A model generated the notes under the pieces. The model was not told where the DNA came from, made no database searches, and saw only the letters and a program-made list of their open reading frames with translations. This document shows positions 26,057-35,661 of a stretch of DNA of 64,000 nucleotides, one piece after another. The first letter of the stretch is position 1, and every line of letters starts with the position of its first letter. The DNA is from Agromyces sp. G08B096 (lineage in GTDB: Bacteria; Actinomycetota; Actinomycetes; Actinomycetales; Microbacteriaceae): assembly GCF_040267705.1 (NCBI RefSeq), contig NZ_CP158374.1:434001-498000 (forward strand), written 5' to 3'. Position numbers and translations under genes: made by a program.

Positions 26057-26356
26057 GGGGGCTCCGGGTTCGAGGTGGAGTGATGCTACCTCAGGTTCGG
26101 CGCGCCGCCGAACCGCATCGGTCGGGCGCACGCGGCGGTTTCCCAGCCGCCTCCGGTATCGTGGATGCGTCGGTTCTGGACACCGCGGTTTCCCGCGGAT
26201 GGGTTTGTGAGTCCAAAGGGCCGGTTTCGAGGCATTCGGCCTCGGATAGTCACCGTATGTGAACGGCCCCGGTCGACGACTGCCCGGGTTCTCAGGCGCG
26301 CTGCGCGACAGCAGCGGCCCGCCATGTACATGAGTTCAACCCAGGAAGTCCTCACC
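26057..26356. other. 300-base intergenic region upstream of the DEAD-box helicase
   Basis: Divergent spacer with noticeably lower G+C than its neighbours around 26190-26270. No gene, RNA signature or convincing -35/-10 pair was found. A long transcribed leader is possible, as is usual for cold-induced DEAD-box helicase genes. An in-frame ATG at 26324 would add 11 residues to the helicase but has no ribosome-binding site. Confidence 0.5.
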
Positions 26357-28480
26357 ATGCCCAAGAACAAGAAGCCCGCCGGCGGCCGGCCCGCCCGCAA
26401 CTTCGACCCCTCGTACGCCCGCGGCGGTGCCAACCGCGGCGGCGCCGGCGCCCGCGCGGCCGCCCAGAAGCCGGGCTCGCGCAGCGCCGGCCACCGCGGA
26501 TACCGCCCCGAAGAGGCCGCCGACGGCGCACGCAAGGCGCGGTGGACCCGCGACGAGCGCATCGCCGAGGGACGCGCTCCGCACCGCGGCGACCGCGAAG
26601 ACCGCGAGCGTGCCGAGCGTCCCGAGCGCCGTCAGGGCCGCGACGACCGTGCGCCCCGCCGGTTCGACCGGGATGACCGTGCTCCGCGTCGGGACGACCG
26701 GGGCGAGCGTCCTGCTCGCTCGTTCGATCGCGACGACCGTGGCCCGCGTCGGTTCGATCGGGATGAGCGTGCACCGCGTCGCTTCGACCGGGATGACCGT
26801 GCTCCGCGTCGGTTCGATCGGGATGACCGTGCTCCGCGTCGTGACGACCGTGGCGAGCGTCCTGCTCGTTCGTTCGATCGGGATGACCGTGCTCCGCGTC
26901 GGTTCGATCGGGATGACCGCGCCCCGCGCCGCTTCGACCGGGATGACCGTGCTCCGCGTCGTGACGACCGTGGCGAGCGTCCTGCTCGTTCGTTCGATCG
27001 GGATGACCGTGCTCCGCGTCGGTTCGACCGGGATGACCGTGCTCCGCGCCGCTTCGATCGGGACGACCGCGCCCCGCGCCGCTCCGACCGCGATGACCGG
27101 GCGCCGCGCCGGTCCGACGACCGCGGTGCCGAGCGCCGCCCGTCGAGCTTCTACCCCGAGCGCGACGAGCGGCCTCGCTTCACGGCCGAAGACGACGTCG
27201 TGCTCGAGCGCCTGGAGGCCGAGGCCATCCAGGCCGAGGCCGTCGACGGCGTCGGGTTCGCCGACCTCGGGCTCGGTGGCAACATCGTGCGCGCGCTGAG
27301 CGAGCTCGGTGCGGACGCGCCCTTCCCCATCCAGGCCGCGACCATCCCCGTCGTGCTCGAGGGTCGCGACGTGCTCGGCCGCGGACGCACGGGCTCGGGC
27401 AAGACCATCGCCTTCGGCGCACCCACCGTCGAGCGGCTCATGCAGCTCTGGGCCGCCGAGGGCAAGTCGGGCGGCAAGCGCCAGATGGGGCGCGCGCCCC
27501 GCGCGCTGATCCTCGCGCCGACGCGCGAGCTGGCCCTGCAGATCGACCGCACCGTGCAGCCGATCGCCCAGTCGGTCGGCCTGTTCACCACCCAGGTCTA
27601 CGGCGGCGTGCCGCAGGGCCGGCAGGTCGGCGCGCTCCGCCGCGGCGTCGACATCGTCATCGGCACGCCCGGCCGGATCGAGGACCTGCTCCGCCAGGGG
27701 CATCTCGACCTCTCCGACATCCGCATCACGGTGCTCGACGAGGCCGACCACATGTGCGACCTCGGGTTCCTCGAGCCGGTGCAGCGCATCCTCCGCGAGA
27801 CCCGCGCCGGCGGTCAGAAGCTGCTGTTCTCCGCCACGCTCGACACCGGCGTCGCGGCACTCGTCGACGAGTTCCTCGTCGAGCCGGCCGTGCACGAGGT
27901 CGCCGGCGAAGACCAGTCGTCGGGCACCATCGAGCACCGCGTGTTCGTCATCGACAACCGCGACAAGCGCGACATCGTGGCCCAGCTCGCGCATCGCGAC
28001 GGGAAGACCCTCGTCTTCTCGCGGACGCGCGCCTTCGCCGAAGACCTCACCGAGCACCTCGAGGACTACGGGATCCGCGCGGTCGCGCTGCACGGCGACC
28101 TCAACCAGGCGCGCCGCACGCGCAACCTGCAGCAGCTCACGAGCGGCCGGGTCGACGTCCTCGTCGCGACGGATGTCGCGGCGCGAGGCATCCACGTCGA
28201 CGACATCGATCTCGTGATCCAGGCCGACGCGCCCGACGAGTACAAGACCTACCTGCACCGTTCGGGCCGCACCGGCCGCGCCGGCCGGGTGGGTCGCGTC
28301 GTCACGCTGATCCCGCGGAACCGCCAGCGCCGCATGTCGGAGCTGCTCGGCCGCGCCGAGATCGACGTGGACTTCGAGGACGTGCGCCTCGGCGACGAGC
28401 TGCTCGTCGACCTCGGGCCGATCGACCTCGCCGAGGGGGCCGAGCCCGAGGCGGCCGCTGCGGAGCGCCCCGCCGACTGA
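26357..28480 (+). CDS. DEAD-box RNA helicase with long Arg/Asp repeat N-terminus
   Basis: About 707 residues. The first 280 are disordered and basic, dominated by about 20 copies of a unit like RFDRDDRAPR alternating with RDDRGERPARS. The helicase core follows: Q motif FPIQAATIP, motif I GRGRTGSGKT, Ia PTRELALQ, GG, TPGR, motif II VLDEADHM, SAT (LFSATL), then the second RecA domain with VFSRTR, ATDVAARGIHVDDI and HRSGRTGRAGR. RNA unwinding for ribosome assembly or mRNA turnover is likely. RD/RG-rich tails in this family bind RNA and can drive condensate formation. AGGAAG lies nine bases before the ATG at 26357. Confidence 0.94.
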   Translation: MPKNKKPAGGRPARNFDPSYARGGANRGGAGARAAAQKPGSRSAGHRGYRPEEAADGARKARWTRDERIAEGRAPHRGDREDRERAERPERRQGRDDRAPRRFDRDDRAPRRDDRGERPARSFDRDDRGPRRFDRDERAPRRFDRDDRAPRRFDRDDRAPRRDDRGERPARSFDRDDRAPRRFDRDDRAPRRFDRDDRAPRRDDRGERPARSFDRDDRAPRRFDRDDRAPRRFDRDDRAPRRSDRDDRAPRRSDDRGAERRPSSFYPERDERPRFTAEDDVVLERLEAEAIQAEAVDGVGFADLGLGGNIVRALSELGADAPFPIQAATIPVVLEGRDVLGRGRTGSGKTIAFGAPTVERLMQLWAAEGKSGGKRQMGRAPRALILAPTRELALQIDRTVQPIAQSVGLFTTQVYGGVPQGRQVGALRRGVDIVIGTPGRIEDLLRQGHLDLSDIRITVLDEADHMCDLGFLEPVQRILRETRAGGQKLLFSATLDTGVAALVDEFLVEPAVHEVAGEDQSSGTIEHRVFVIDNRDKRDIVAQLAHRDGKTLVFSRTRAFAEDLTEHLEDYGIRAVALHGDLNQARRTRNLQQLTSGRVDVLVATDVAARGIHVDDIDLVIQADAPDEYKTYLHRSGRTGRAGRVGRVVTLIPRNRQRRMSELLGRAEIDVDFEDVRLGDELLVDLGPIDLAEGAEPEAAAAERPAD
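26640..27125 (+). repeat. Tandem coding repeats, 30-base unit in a 120-base higher-order repeat
   Basis: In-frame repeat inside the helicase gene. The basic unit is about 30 bases (for example cgcttcgaccgggatgaccg plus ten more). A nearly identical 120-base block is seen at 26821-26940 and again at 26941-27060. Copies differ mainly at third codon positions. Confidence 0.9.
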
Positions 28481-28487
28481 TCGGAGC

Positions 28488-28521
28488 CTCGCGCTCCGCG
28501 GGCTCAGCCGCGGAGCGCGAG
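28488..28521. terminator. Bidirectional hairpin between helicase genes
   Basis: CTCGCGCTCCGCGG (28488-28501) pairs perfectly with CCGCGGAGCGCGAG (28508-28521) around a 6-base loop. The right arm lies within the last codons of the convergent recQ-like gene. Confidence 0.75.
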
Positions 28522-30618
28522 CGCGAAGGGCAGCACGGCGGATGCCCCGGCGAGCCGCAGCTCGCGCGCGGCCACGGTGAGGGTCCACCGGCTGTCGGCC
28601 AGGTCGTCGACGAGCAGCACGGGCCCTGCCGGGACGTCGAGCCCGTCGGTCGAGAGCCGCTCCCAGAGCCCGGCGAGGCGGAAGGCGCTGTTGCCGCCCG
28701 GCCCTCCCGTCGGTCCGCCGTCGCGCGGGGCGAGGGCGCCGAGGTAGGGGAGCCGGCCGACCTCGGCCAGCCCCCGCGCGAGCGAGTCGACGAGCTGCGG
28801 CCGCGACCGGGACGGCATCGCGACGACCGCGACGGGCCGCTCGGCCCAGCCCCAGTCGGCGAGGACGCGCACGCACGCGGCGAGCACCTGCGGCGGCACG
28901 GGCTGGTCGGGGGCACCGGCGGCGAAGAGCTCGCGCAGGGTGCCGCCCCAGCCGAGGTCGGTGAGACGGGCGAGGGCGCGCCCCTCCTCGGCCCGCTCGC
29001 CGGGGGCGATGCGCCCCTTCACCGGCACGCCCAGGCGATCGGCGCCGGTGGGCCATTGGCCCCGGGGCTCGATCGGCACGCCGACGCGGTCGAGCGCTCC
29101 GCGCGCCGCGCTCGCCGCCTCGTCGGCGAGCCCGGTCGGGTACCACGCGCCGGCGCAGGAGTCGCAGCGGCCGCAGGGGGCCGCGGTGTCGTCGTCGAGG
29201 GTGCGCTGGAGGTACTCCATGCGGCATCCGCGGGTCTGCTCGTACTCGATCATGTGCTGCTGCTCGGCGATGCGTTCGGCGGAGATGCGGCGGTAGCGTT
29301 CGGCGTCGTAGACCCAGGGTGCGCCGGTCGAGACCCAGCCGCCCTGCACCTTCCGCACGGCGCCGTCGACGTCGAGCACCTTCAGCAGCAGTTCGAGCGG
29401 GGTACGCCGGATGTCGACCATCGCCTCGAGCGCGGGCGTCGAGGTGGGGCGTTCGAGGTCGAGTGCGGCGAGCACGCGCTCAGCGCGGTCTTGGTCGGGC
29501 ATCGAGGCGGTGGCGAAGTAGTGCCAGATCTCGGGGTCTTCCGCCCCGGGCAGCAGGAGGACGTCGGCGCTGTCGGTGGCCCGGCCGGCGCGGCCCACCT
29601 GCTGGTAATAGGCGACCGGCGAGCTCGGCGCGCCGAGGTGCAGCACGAAGCCGAGGTCGGGTTTGTCGAAGCCCATGCCGAGTGCGCTCGTGGAGACGAG
29701 CGCCTTCACCTCGTTGCGCTTCAGCATGCCCTCGGACTCGGCGCGCTCGTCGGGGTCGGTCTGCCCGGTGTAGGCGCGGACGTCGTAGCCGCGCTCGCGG
29801 AGCACGCGGGCGGTGTCGTTCGCCGCCGACACGGTCAGCGCGTAGATGATGCCAGAGCCGGGCAGGTCGCCGAGGTGGCTGATGAGCCAGGCCAGCCGGC
29901 TCGTCGCGTCGGGCAGCCGCAGCACGCCGAGCCGGAGCGAGGAGCGTGCGAGCGGGCCGCGGATGGTGAGCACGTCGGATGCCCCGCCGCCCGTGCCGTC
30001 CGCCGCGCCGAGCTGCTCGGCGACGTCGGCCACCACGCGGCTGTTCGCGGTCGCGGTGGTCGCGAGCACCGGAACGCCGGCGGGCATCTGCGCGATGAGG
30101 TCGCGCAGGCGCCGGTAGTCGGGACGGAAGTCGTGGCCCCAGTCGCTGATGCAGTGCGCCTCGTCGACGACGAGGAGCCCCATGCGGCGCACGAGGGCGG
30201 GCAGCTGCTGGTCGCGGAACGCCGGATTGTTGAGCCGCTCGGGCGAGACGAGGAGGACGTCGACCTCGTCGGCGTCGAGCTGCTGCAGCACGTCGGCCCA
30301 CTCGTGGGCGTTGGTCGAGTTGATCGAGACGGCGCGCACGCCGGCGCGTTCGGCGGCGGCGACCTGGTCGCGCATGAGGGCGAGCAGCGGCGAGACGAGC
30401 ACGGTGGGCCCGGCGCCCGCGCGGCGCAGCAGCAGCGTCGCCACGAAGTACACGGCCGACTTGCCCCAGCCGGTGCGCTGCACCACGAGGGCGCGGCGGC
30501 GGCCCTCGACGAGCGCCTCGATGGCCTCGTACTGGCCGTCGTGGAACTCGGCGTCGTCGCGGCCGACGAGGTCGCGCAGGGCGCGGAGCGCGGCGGCCCG
30601 GGTGTCGGTCGCGGTCAT
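28504..30618 (-). CDS. recQ: RecQ-family helicase with C-terminal phosphoribosyltransferase-like domain
   Basis: About 704 residues. The SF2 helicase core has motif I VVQRTGWGKSAVYF, Ia VSPLLALMRDQ, motif II VVDEAHCISDWGHDFRPDYRRL, TTATA, a second RecA domain with STSALGMGFDKPD and the motif VI region QQVGRAGRA. The RecQ zinc-binding region is present as RGCRMEYLQRTL ... PCGRCDSC. There is no obvious HRDC domain. Instead the last 110 residues end with GPVLLVDDLADSRWTLTVAARELRLAGA, the PRPP-loop pattern of type I phosphoribosyltransferases, here on the helicase as a fusion. The start is the ATG at 30618. Role in DNA repair is inferred from the family; the tail's function is unknown. Confidence 0.9.
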   Translation of the reverse strand: MTATDTRAAALRALRDLVGRDDAEFHDGQYEAIEALVEGRRRALVVQRTGWGKSAVYFVATLLLRRAGAGPTVLVSPLLALMRDQVAAAERAGVRAVSINSTNAHEWADVLQQLDADEVDVLLVSPERLNNPAFRDQQLPALVRRMGLLVVDEAHCISDWGHDFRPDYRRLRDLIAQMPAGVPVLATTATANSRVVADVAEQLGAADGTGGGASDVLTIRGPLARSSLRLGVLRLPDATSRLAWLISHLGDLPGSGIIYALTVSAANDTARVLRERGYDVRAYTGQTDPDERAESEGMLKRNEVKALVSTSALGMGFDKPDLGFVLHLGAPSSPVAYYQQVGRAGRATDSADVLLLPGAEDPEIWHYFATASMPDQDRAERVLAALDLERPTSTPALEAMVDIRRTPLELLLKVLDVDGAVRKVQGGWVSTGAPWVYDAERYRRISAERIAEQQHMIEYEQTRGCRMEYLQRTLDDDTAAPCGRCDSCAGAWYPTGLADEAASAARGALDRVGVPIEPRGQWPTGADRLGVPVKGRIAPGERAEEGRALARLTDLGWGGTLRELFAAGAPDQPVPPQVLAACVRVLADWGWAERPVAVVAMPSRSRPQLVDSLARGLAEVGRLPYLGALAPRDGGPTGGPGGNSAFRLAGLWERLSTDGLDVPAGPVLLVDDLADSRWTLTVAARELRLAGASAVLPFALALRG

Positions 30619-30727
30619 CCACCCAGCTTGGCGGATGCCGCTGACAGCGACATCCGGATCGCCGCGAGGGCGGTTCCCGGCGCGAGGCATCCTTGACCGC
30701 ATGGCCGGATGCCTCCACCCTGGAGCC

Positions 30728-31108
30728 ATGACCGAGCCGCACCGGCCCGCCGCGCGCGGCGCCGCGTTCTGGATCTGCTACGCCGTCGTCGTCATCGGGG
30801 CGGGGGTGAGCCTCGCGTACTCGGTATCCGCGATCGCGGGTCAGGGCATCGACGACCCCGACGCCCTGTACGCCGGCGCCCGGAGCGTCGCGATCGTCGT
30901 GATCGCGCTCGTCGCGCCGCTGTTCCGGTCGGACGACGCGCTGCTCGCGGTCGCGGCGGTGCTGACGATCGTGCAGGGCATCGACGCGTTCGTCGGCGCG
31001 TTGCAGGGCGACCTGGTGCGCACGGTCGTGCCGCTGGTGCTGTGCCTCGTCACGATCGTGTCGGCGACCTTCCTCGCGCGGAGCGACCGGGTGCGCGGGC
31101 GCGGCTGA
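30728..31108 (+). CDS. Small four-helix membrane protein, unknown
   Basis: A 126-residue hydrophobic protein with helices at about 11-33 (AAFWICYAVVVIGAGVSLAYSVS), 46-64, 70-88 and 95-115 (VVPLVLCLVTIVSATFLARS). It ends in a basic tail DRVRGRG. No family recognised with confidence. A GGAG lies three to four bases before the ATG at 30728, closer than usual. It is monocistronic and divergent from the RecQ gene. Confidence 0.65.
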   Translation: MTEPHRPAARGAAFWICYAVVVIGAGVSLAYSVSAIAGQGIDDPDALYAGARSVAIVVIALVAPLFRSDDALLAVAAVLTIVQGIDAFVGALQGDLVRTVVPLVLCLVTIVSATFLARSDRVRGRG

Positions 31109-31202
31109 GCGCGGCCGCCCGTCGACGTCGGGGAGGCGCCGGCCGCAGTCCGGGCTCGGGAGGCTTGCGGCGACACCCGGGCGGTGCGGTACGCTCTGAT
31201 TT

Positions 31203-31224
31203 CCCGACCGAACAATCGGTCAGG
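31203..31224 (+). promoter_or_regulatory. PaaR-type operator upstream of the MHS permease
   Basis: Contains the perfect inverted repeat GACCGA-ACAA-TCGGTC (31206-31221) followed by AGG. It lies seven bases after a possible -10, TACGCT (31190-31195). Agrees at most fixed positions with the corynebacterial PaaR operator as I recall it (ACTNACCG, CG, CGGTNAGT in order with two-base gaps). Confidence 0.7.
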
Positions 31225-31313
31225 AAGTCGCCACCGCGACGCGCCCCGCCGAGGCCCACCCCGCCGACGCCCCCGCCCCACCTTCCCCCGCACGCCAGAA
31301 CAACGGAGTTCGC

Positions 31314-32633
31314 ATGTCGACTGCTGTCAAGGACCCCACCGAGAACCGTCGGATGCCCGCCGAGGAACGGAGGGTGCTCGCGGGCACCCTCGTCGGCACA
31401 TCCATCGAGTGGTACGACTTCTTCATCTACGCCCAGGCCGCCGGGCTCGTCCTCGCGCCGCTCTTCCTCGCTCCCGTCGCCGAGTCCAACCCGGGCTTCG
31501 CCCAGGTGCTCTCGTTCGCGACGATCGGCATCTCGTTCCTGTTCCGCCCGCTCGGCGCGGTCGTCGCGGGCTACCTCGGCGACAAGCTCGGCCGCAAGCG
31601 CATGCTCGTCTTCACGCTCGTCATGATGGGCCTGTCCACGGCGCTCATCGGCGTGCTGCCGACCTACGCCGCCATCGGCGTCGCCGCACCGGTGCTCCTC
31701 ATCCTCCTGCGCATCCTGCAGGGCTTCTCGGCGGGCGGCGAGTGGGGCGGCGCCGCGCTCATGGCGGTGGAGCACGCGCCGACCGGGCGCCGCGGCTTCT
31801 TCGGCGCGTTCCCGCAGATCGGCGTGCCGATCGGCATGATCCTCGCGACGTCCACGCTGTGGATCCTCACGAGCTCGATGTCGCCCGAGGCGTTCATGGC
31901 GTGGGGCTGGCGCATCCCGTTCCTCCTCTCGATCGTGCTCATCGTCGTCGGCTACGTGATCCGCCGCGCCGTCGAGGAGAGCCCGGTGTTCGAGGAGCTC
32001 CTGCGCCGCCGCAAGGAGTCGTCGGCGCCGCTCGGCCAGCTGTTCCGCCACAACACCAAGAACGTCATCCTGACGGCCGTCATCTTCATCGCGAACAACG
32101 CGGCCGGCTACCTGCTCATCGCGTACTTCGCGACCTACGCGGTCACGGCGCTCGGGATGGACCGTCCGACCGTGCTCCTCGCGACGACCCTCGCGTCGTT
32201 CGGCTGGCTCGTCTTCACGCTCTGGGGCGGCCGGCTCTCCGACCGGCTCGGGCGCGTGCGCACCTTCCAGATCGGGTACGTGTTCCTCGCCCTGTGGGCG
32301 ATCCCGATGTGGTTCCTCATCGACACGGGCGACATCGTCTGGTACTTCGTCGCGCTCTTCGTCATGACGTTCGGGCTCGGGCTCTCCTACGGCCCGCAGG
32401 CGGCGCTGTACGCCGAGATGTTCCCGGCGAACGTGCGCTACTCGGGCGTCTCGATCGGGTATGCGCTGGGCGCCATCCTCGGCGGCGCCTTCGCGCCGAT
32501 GATCGCGGAGGCGCTGATGAACACGTTCCACGCCTCGTGGACCATCGGCGTCTACATCGCGATCGCCTCGGTCATCTCCCTCATCGGCGTCTCGCTGGTG
32601 AAGGAGACCAAGGGCGTCGACCTGCTCGACTGA
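31314..32633 (+). CDS. MHS-family MFS transporter, putative phenylacetate permease
   Basis: A 439-residue, 12-helix major-facilitator protein of the metabolite:H+ symporter group. Family marks are GTSIEWYDFFIYAQAAGLVLA in helix 1, the loop 2-3 motif GYLGDKLGRKRML, LLRILQGFSAGGEWGGAALMAVEHAP, and the repeat-related loop 8-9 GGRLSDRLGRVRTF. MHS members import aromatic and organic acids. A PaaR-type operator 90 bases upstream and the adjacent paaJ-F-H-Z genes suggest phenylacetate or a related aromatic acid as substrate; this is inference. The ATG at 31314 is preceded by a weak GGAGTT. A strong hairpin follows. Confidence 0.88.
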   Translation: MSTAVKDPTENRRMPAEERRVLAGTLVGTSIEWYDFFIYAQAAGLVLAPLFLAPVAESNPGFAQVLSFATIGISFLFRPLGAVVAGYLGDKLGRKRMLVFTLVMMGLSTALIGVLPTYAAIGVAAPVLLILLRILQGFSAGGEWGGAALMAVEHAPTGRRGFFGAFPQIGVPIGMILATSTLWILTSSMSPEAFMAWGWRIPFLLSIVLIVVGYVIRRAVEESPVFEELLRRRKESSAPLGQLFRHNTKNVILTAVIFIANNAAGYLLIAYFATYAVTALGMDRPTVLLATTLASFGWLVFTLWGGRLSDRLGRVRTFQIGYVFLALWAIPMWFLIDTGDIVWYFVALFVMTFGLGLSYGPQAALYAEMFPANVRYSGVSIGYALGAILGGAFAPMIAEALMNTFHASWTIGVYIAIASVISLIGVSLVKETKGVDLLD

Positions 32634-32658
32634 CCCGGGCCGACGTCCCACGGCCCGA

Positions 32659-32700
32659 CGAACGGCCCCGCCACCGCGCTGCGAGTGGCGGGGCCGTTCG
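32659..32700 (+). terminator. Hairpin after the MHS permease
   Basis: CGAACGGCCCCGCCAC (32659-32674) pairs perfectly with GTGGCGGGGCCGTTCG (32685-32700), 10-base loop, 25 bases past the stop. It separates the permease from the paaJ promoter. Confidence 0.8.
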
Positions 32701-32716
32701 CGTGCATGCCATAATT

Positions 32717-32738
32717 ACTTTCCGAACGCTCGGTCAGG
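32717..32738 (+). promoter_or_regulatory. PaaR-type operator upstream of paaJ
   Basis: Half-sites ACTTTCCG and CGGTCAGG around AACGCT, sixteen of eighteen fixed positions of the recalled corynebacterial PaaR motif. It begins just after a good -10, CATAAT (32710-32715), so a bound repressor would cover the transcription start. Confidence 0.7.
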
Positions 32739-32805
32739 AATTCGACCGACGTCCGCGGCACCGGCAGGTGCCCCGCACCCGAGACGACGCAGTCAGGAGA
32801 CCCGC

Positions 32806-34004
<1,199 letters not shown>

Positions 34005-34008
<4 letters not shown>

Positions 34009-34772
34009 GCGCCCGGCCGCTGCCCGAGGGCGACCGCGACGCCGTGCTCCGGATCGAACGCCAGGACGACCGGGTCGTCGCGACGCTGAACCGGCCCGAG
34101 CGCCGCAACGCGATCGATCAGGCAACGATCGACGCCCTGCACCTGCTCTGCGCGGAGCTCGAGGCGATCCCCCGCATCCTCATCCTCAGCGGGGCCGGCG
34201 GCGTCTTCGCCTCGGGCGCCGACATCGCCGAGCTCCGCGACCGCCGCGCCGATGATGCCCGGCGCGGCATCAACGCGAACGCGTTCATCCGCATCGCGGA
34301 GCTGCCCATGCCGGTGATCGCGGCCCTCGACGGGTACGCCCTCGGCGGCGGCGCCGAACTGGCCTACGCGGCCGACATCCGGATCGCGACGCCGCGGCTG
34401 CGCATCGGCAACCCAGAGACGGGCCTCGGCATCATCGCCGCGGCCGGCGCCAGCTGGCGGCTGAAGGAGATCGTGGGCGACGCGCGCGCCGCCGAGCTGC
34501 TGCTCACCGGGCGCGCGATCGACGCCGAGGAGGCGCGTGAGATCGGACTCGTCTCCGAGCTGCATCCGGTCGACGAGCTGCTGCCGGCCGCGCACGCGAT
34601 CGCCGACCGCATCGCGCGCAACGACCCCGCCGCGACGATCGCCACCAAGCGGGTCTTCCGGGCGCCGCGGGAGGCGCATCCGGCGGTCGACCTCGACGCA
34701 CAGGCCGAGCTCTTCGAGAGCCCCGAGAAGCACCGCCGGATGACCGAGTTCCTCGAGAGGAAGAAGCGATGA
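34005..34772 (+). CDS. paaF: Enoyl-CoA hydratase, 2,3-dehydroadipyl-CoA hydratase type
   Basis: A 255-residue crotonase-fold enzyme. The oxyanion-hole segment GAGGVFASGADIAELRDR and the second GYALGGGAELAYAADIRIA are followed by IGNPETGLGIIAAAGASWRL. Both catalytic glutamates of true hydratases (in GGAEL and NPETG) are present, so hydratase rather than isomerase activity is likely. It overlaps paaJ and paaH by ATGA junctions. The C-terminal helices end ESPEKHRRMTEFLERKKR, as in hydratases. Confidence 0.88.
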
Positions 34773-35638
34773 GCGCCACCGCGACCGGAGCGCCGGCCGA
34801 CGTCGGCGTGCTCGGCGGCGGCCGCATGGGGGCGGGCATCGCTCACGCGTTCCTGCTTGCGGGCTCCCGCGTGACCGTCGTCGAACGCGACGCCGAGGCG
34901 GCGCAGGCGGCCTCGGCGCGCGTGCTCGAGTCCGTCGCGGCGTCCATCGCCCGCGGCACCGCCGACGACGACGAACGTGCGTACGCGGGCCGCTTCGCGA
35001 CGAGCACCGACGTGGCCGACTTCGCGCGCTGCGGGCTCGTCGTCGAGGCCGTGCCTGAAGACCTCCAGCTGAAGATCGACGCGCTCACCCGCGTCGAGGC
35101 GGTGCTGCCCCCGGAGGCCGCGCTCGCCTCGAACACCTCGTCGATCTCGATCGACGAGCTCGCGGCGCTGCTCGAACGCCCGCACCGGTTCCTCGGCCTG
35201 CACTTCTTCAATCCCGTGCCGGCGTCGCAGCTCGTCGAGATCGTGCGCGGCGCCGCGACCGACGGCACTCTGGTCGCCGAGGCGCGCGAGTGGGTGCACG
35301 CGATCGGCAAGACGCCCATCACGGTGGCGGATGCGCCGGGCTTCGCGTCCTCCCGGCTCGGCGTCGCGCTCGGGCTCGAGGCGATCCGCATGCTCGAAGA
35401 CGGCGTGGCCTCCGCCGAGGACATCGACGCGGCGATGACCCTCGGCTACAAGCATCCGGTGGGTCCGCTGCGGCTCACCGACCTCGTCGGCCTCGACGTG
35501 CGCCTCGGCATCGCCGAGTACCTCTCGTCGACGCTCGGCGAACGGTTCGAGCCGCCCGCACTGCTGCGCCGGCTGGTGGCCGAAGGCAAGCTCGGCCGGA
35601 AGGCCGGCGAGGGCTTCTACCTGTGGGATGCGCCGTGA
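34769..35638 (+). CDS. paaH: 3-hydroxyacyl-CoA dehydrogenase
   Basis: A 289-residue NAD+-dependent dehydrogenase. The Rossmann motif GVLGGGRMGAGIAHAFLLAG is at residues 12-31. The catalytic His-Glu region is LHFFNPVPASQLVEIVRG, and ASNTSSISIDELA, the NAD-binding loop, is intact. The C-terminal dimerisation domain has GFASSRLGVALGLEAIRMLEDGVASAEDIDAAMTLGYKHPVGPLRLTDLVGLD (seen in parts). It is the single-enzyme form, not the fusion. It should oxidise 3-hydroxyadipyl-CoA to 3-oxoadipyl-CoA. The ATG at 34769 overlaps the paaF stop. Confidence 0.92.
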   Translation: MSATATGAPADVGVLGGGRMGAGIAHAFLLAGSRVTVVERDAEAAQAASARVLESVAASIARGTADDDERAYAGRFATSTDVADFARCGLVVEAVPEDLQLKIDALTRVEAVLPPEAALASNTSSISIDELAALLERPHRFLGLHFFNPVPASQLVEIVRGAATDGTLVAEAREWVHAIGKTPITVADAPGFASSRLGVALGLEAIRMLEDGVASAEDIDAAMTLGYKHPVGPLRLTDLVGLDVRLGIAEYLSSTLGERFEPPALLRRLVAEGKLGRKAGEGFYLWDAP

Positions 35639-35661
35639 CCGGCGCCTCCGGAGAGGAAACG

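Noticed and set aside
24311..26083. Long plus-strand open frame opposite the yihY, acetyltransferase and esterase genes
   Set aside because: No recognisable motifs; all three minus-strand genes have clear family signatures.
26324..26356. Upstream ATG for the DEAD-box helicase
   Set aside because: No ribosome-binding site; AGGAAG is correctly spaced from the ATG at 26357.
26640..27125. Regular ~30-base repeats resembling a CRISPR array
   Set aside because: The units are contiguous, in frame with a helicase gene and differ at third codon positions; there are no unique spacers.
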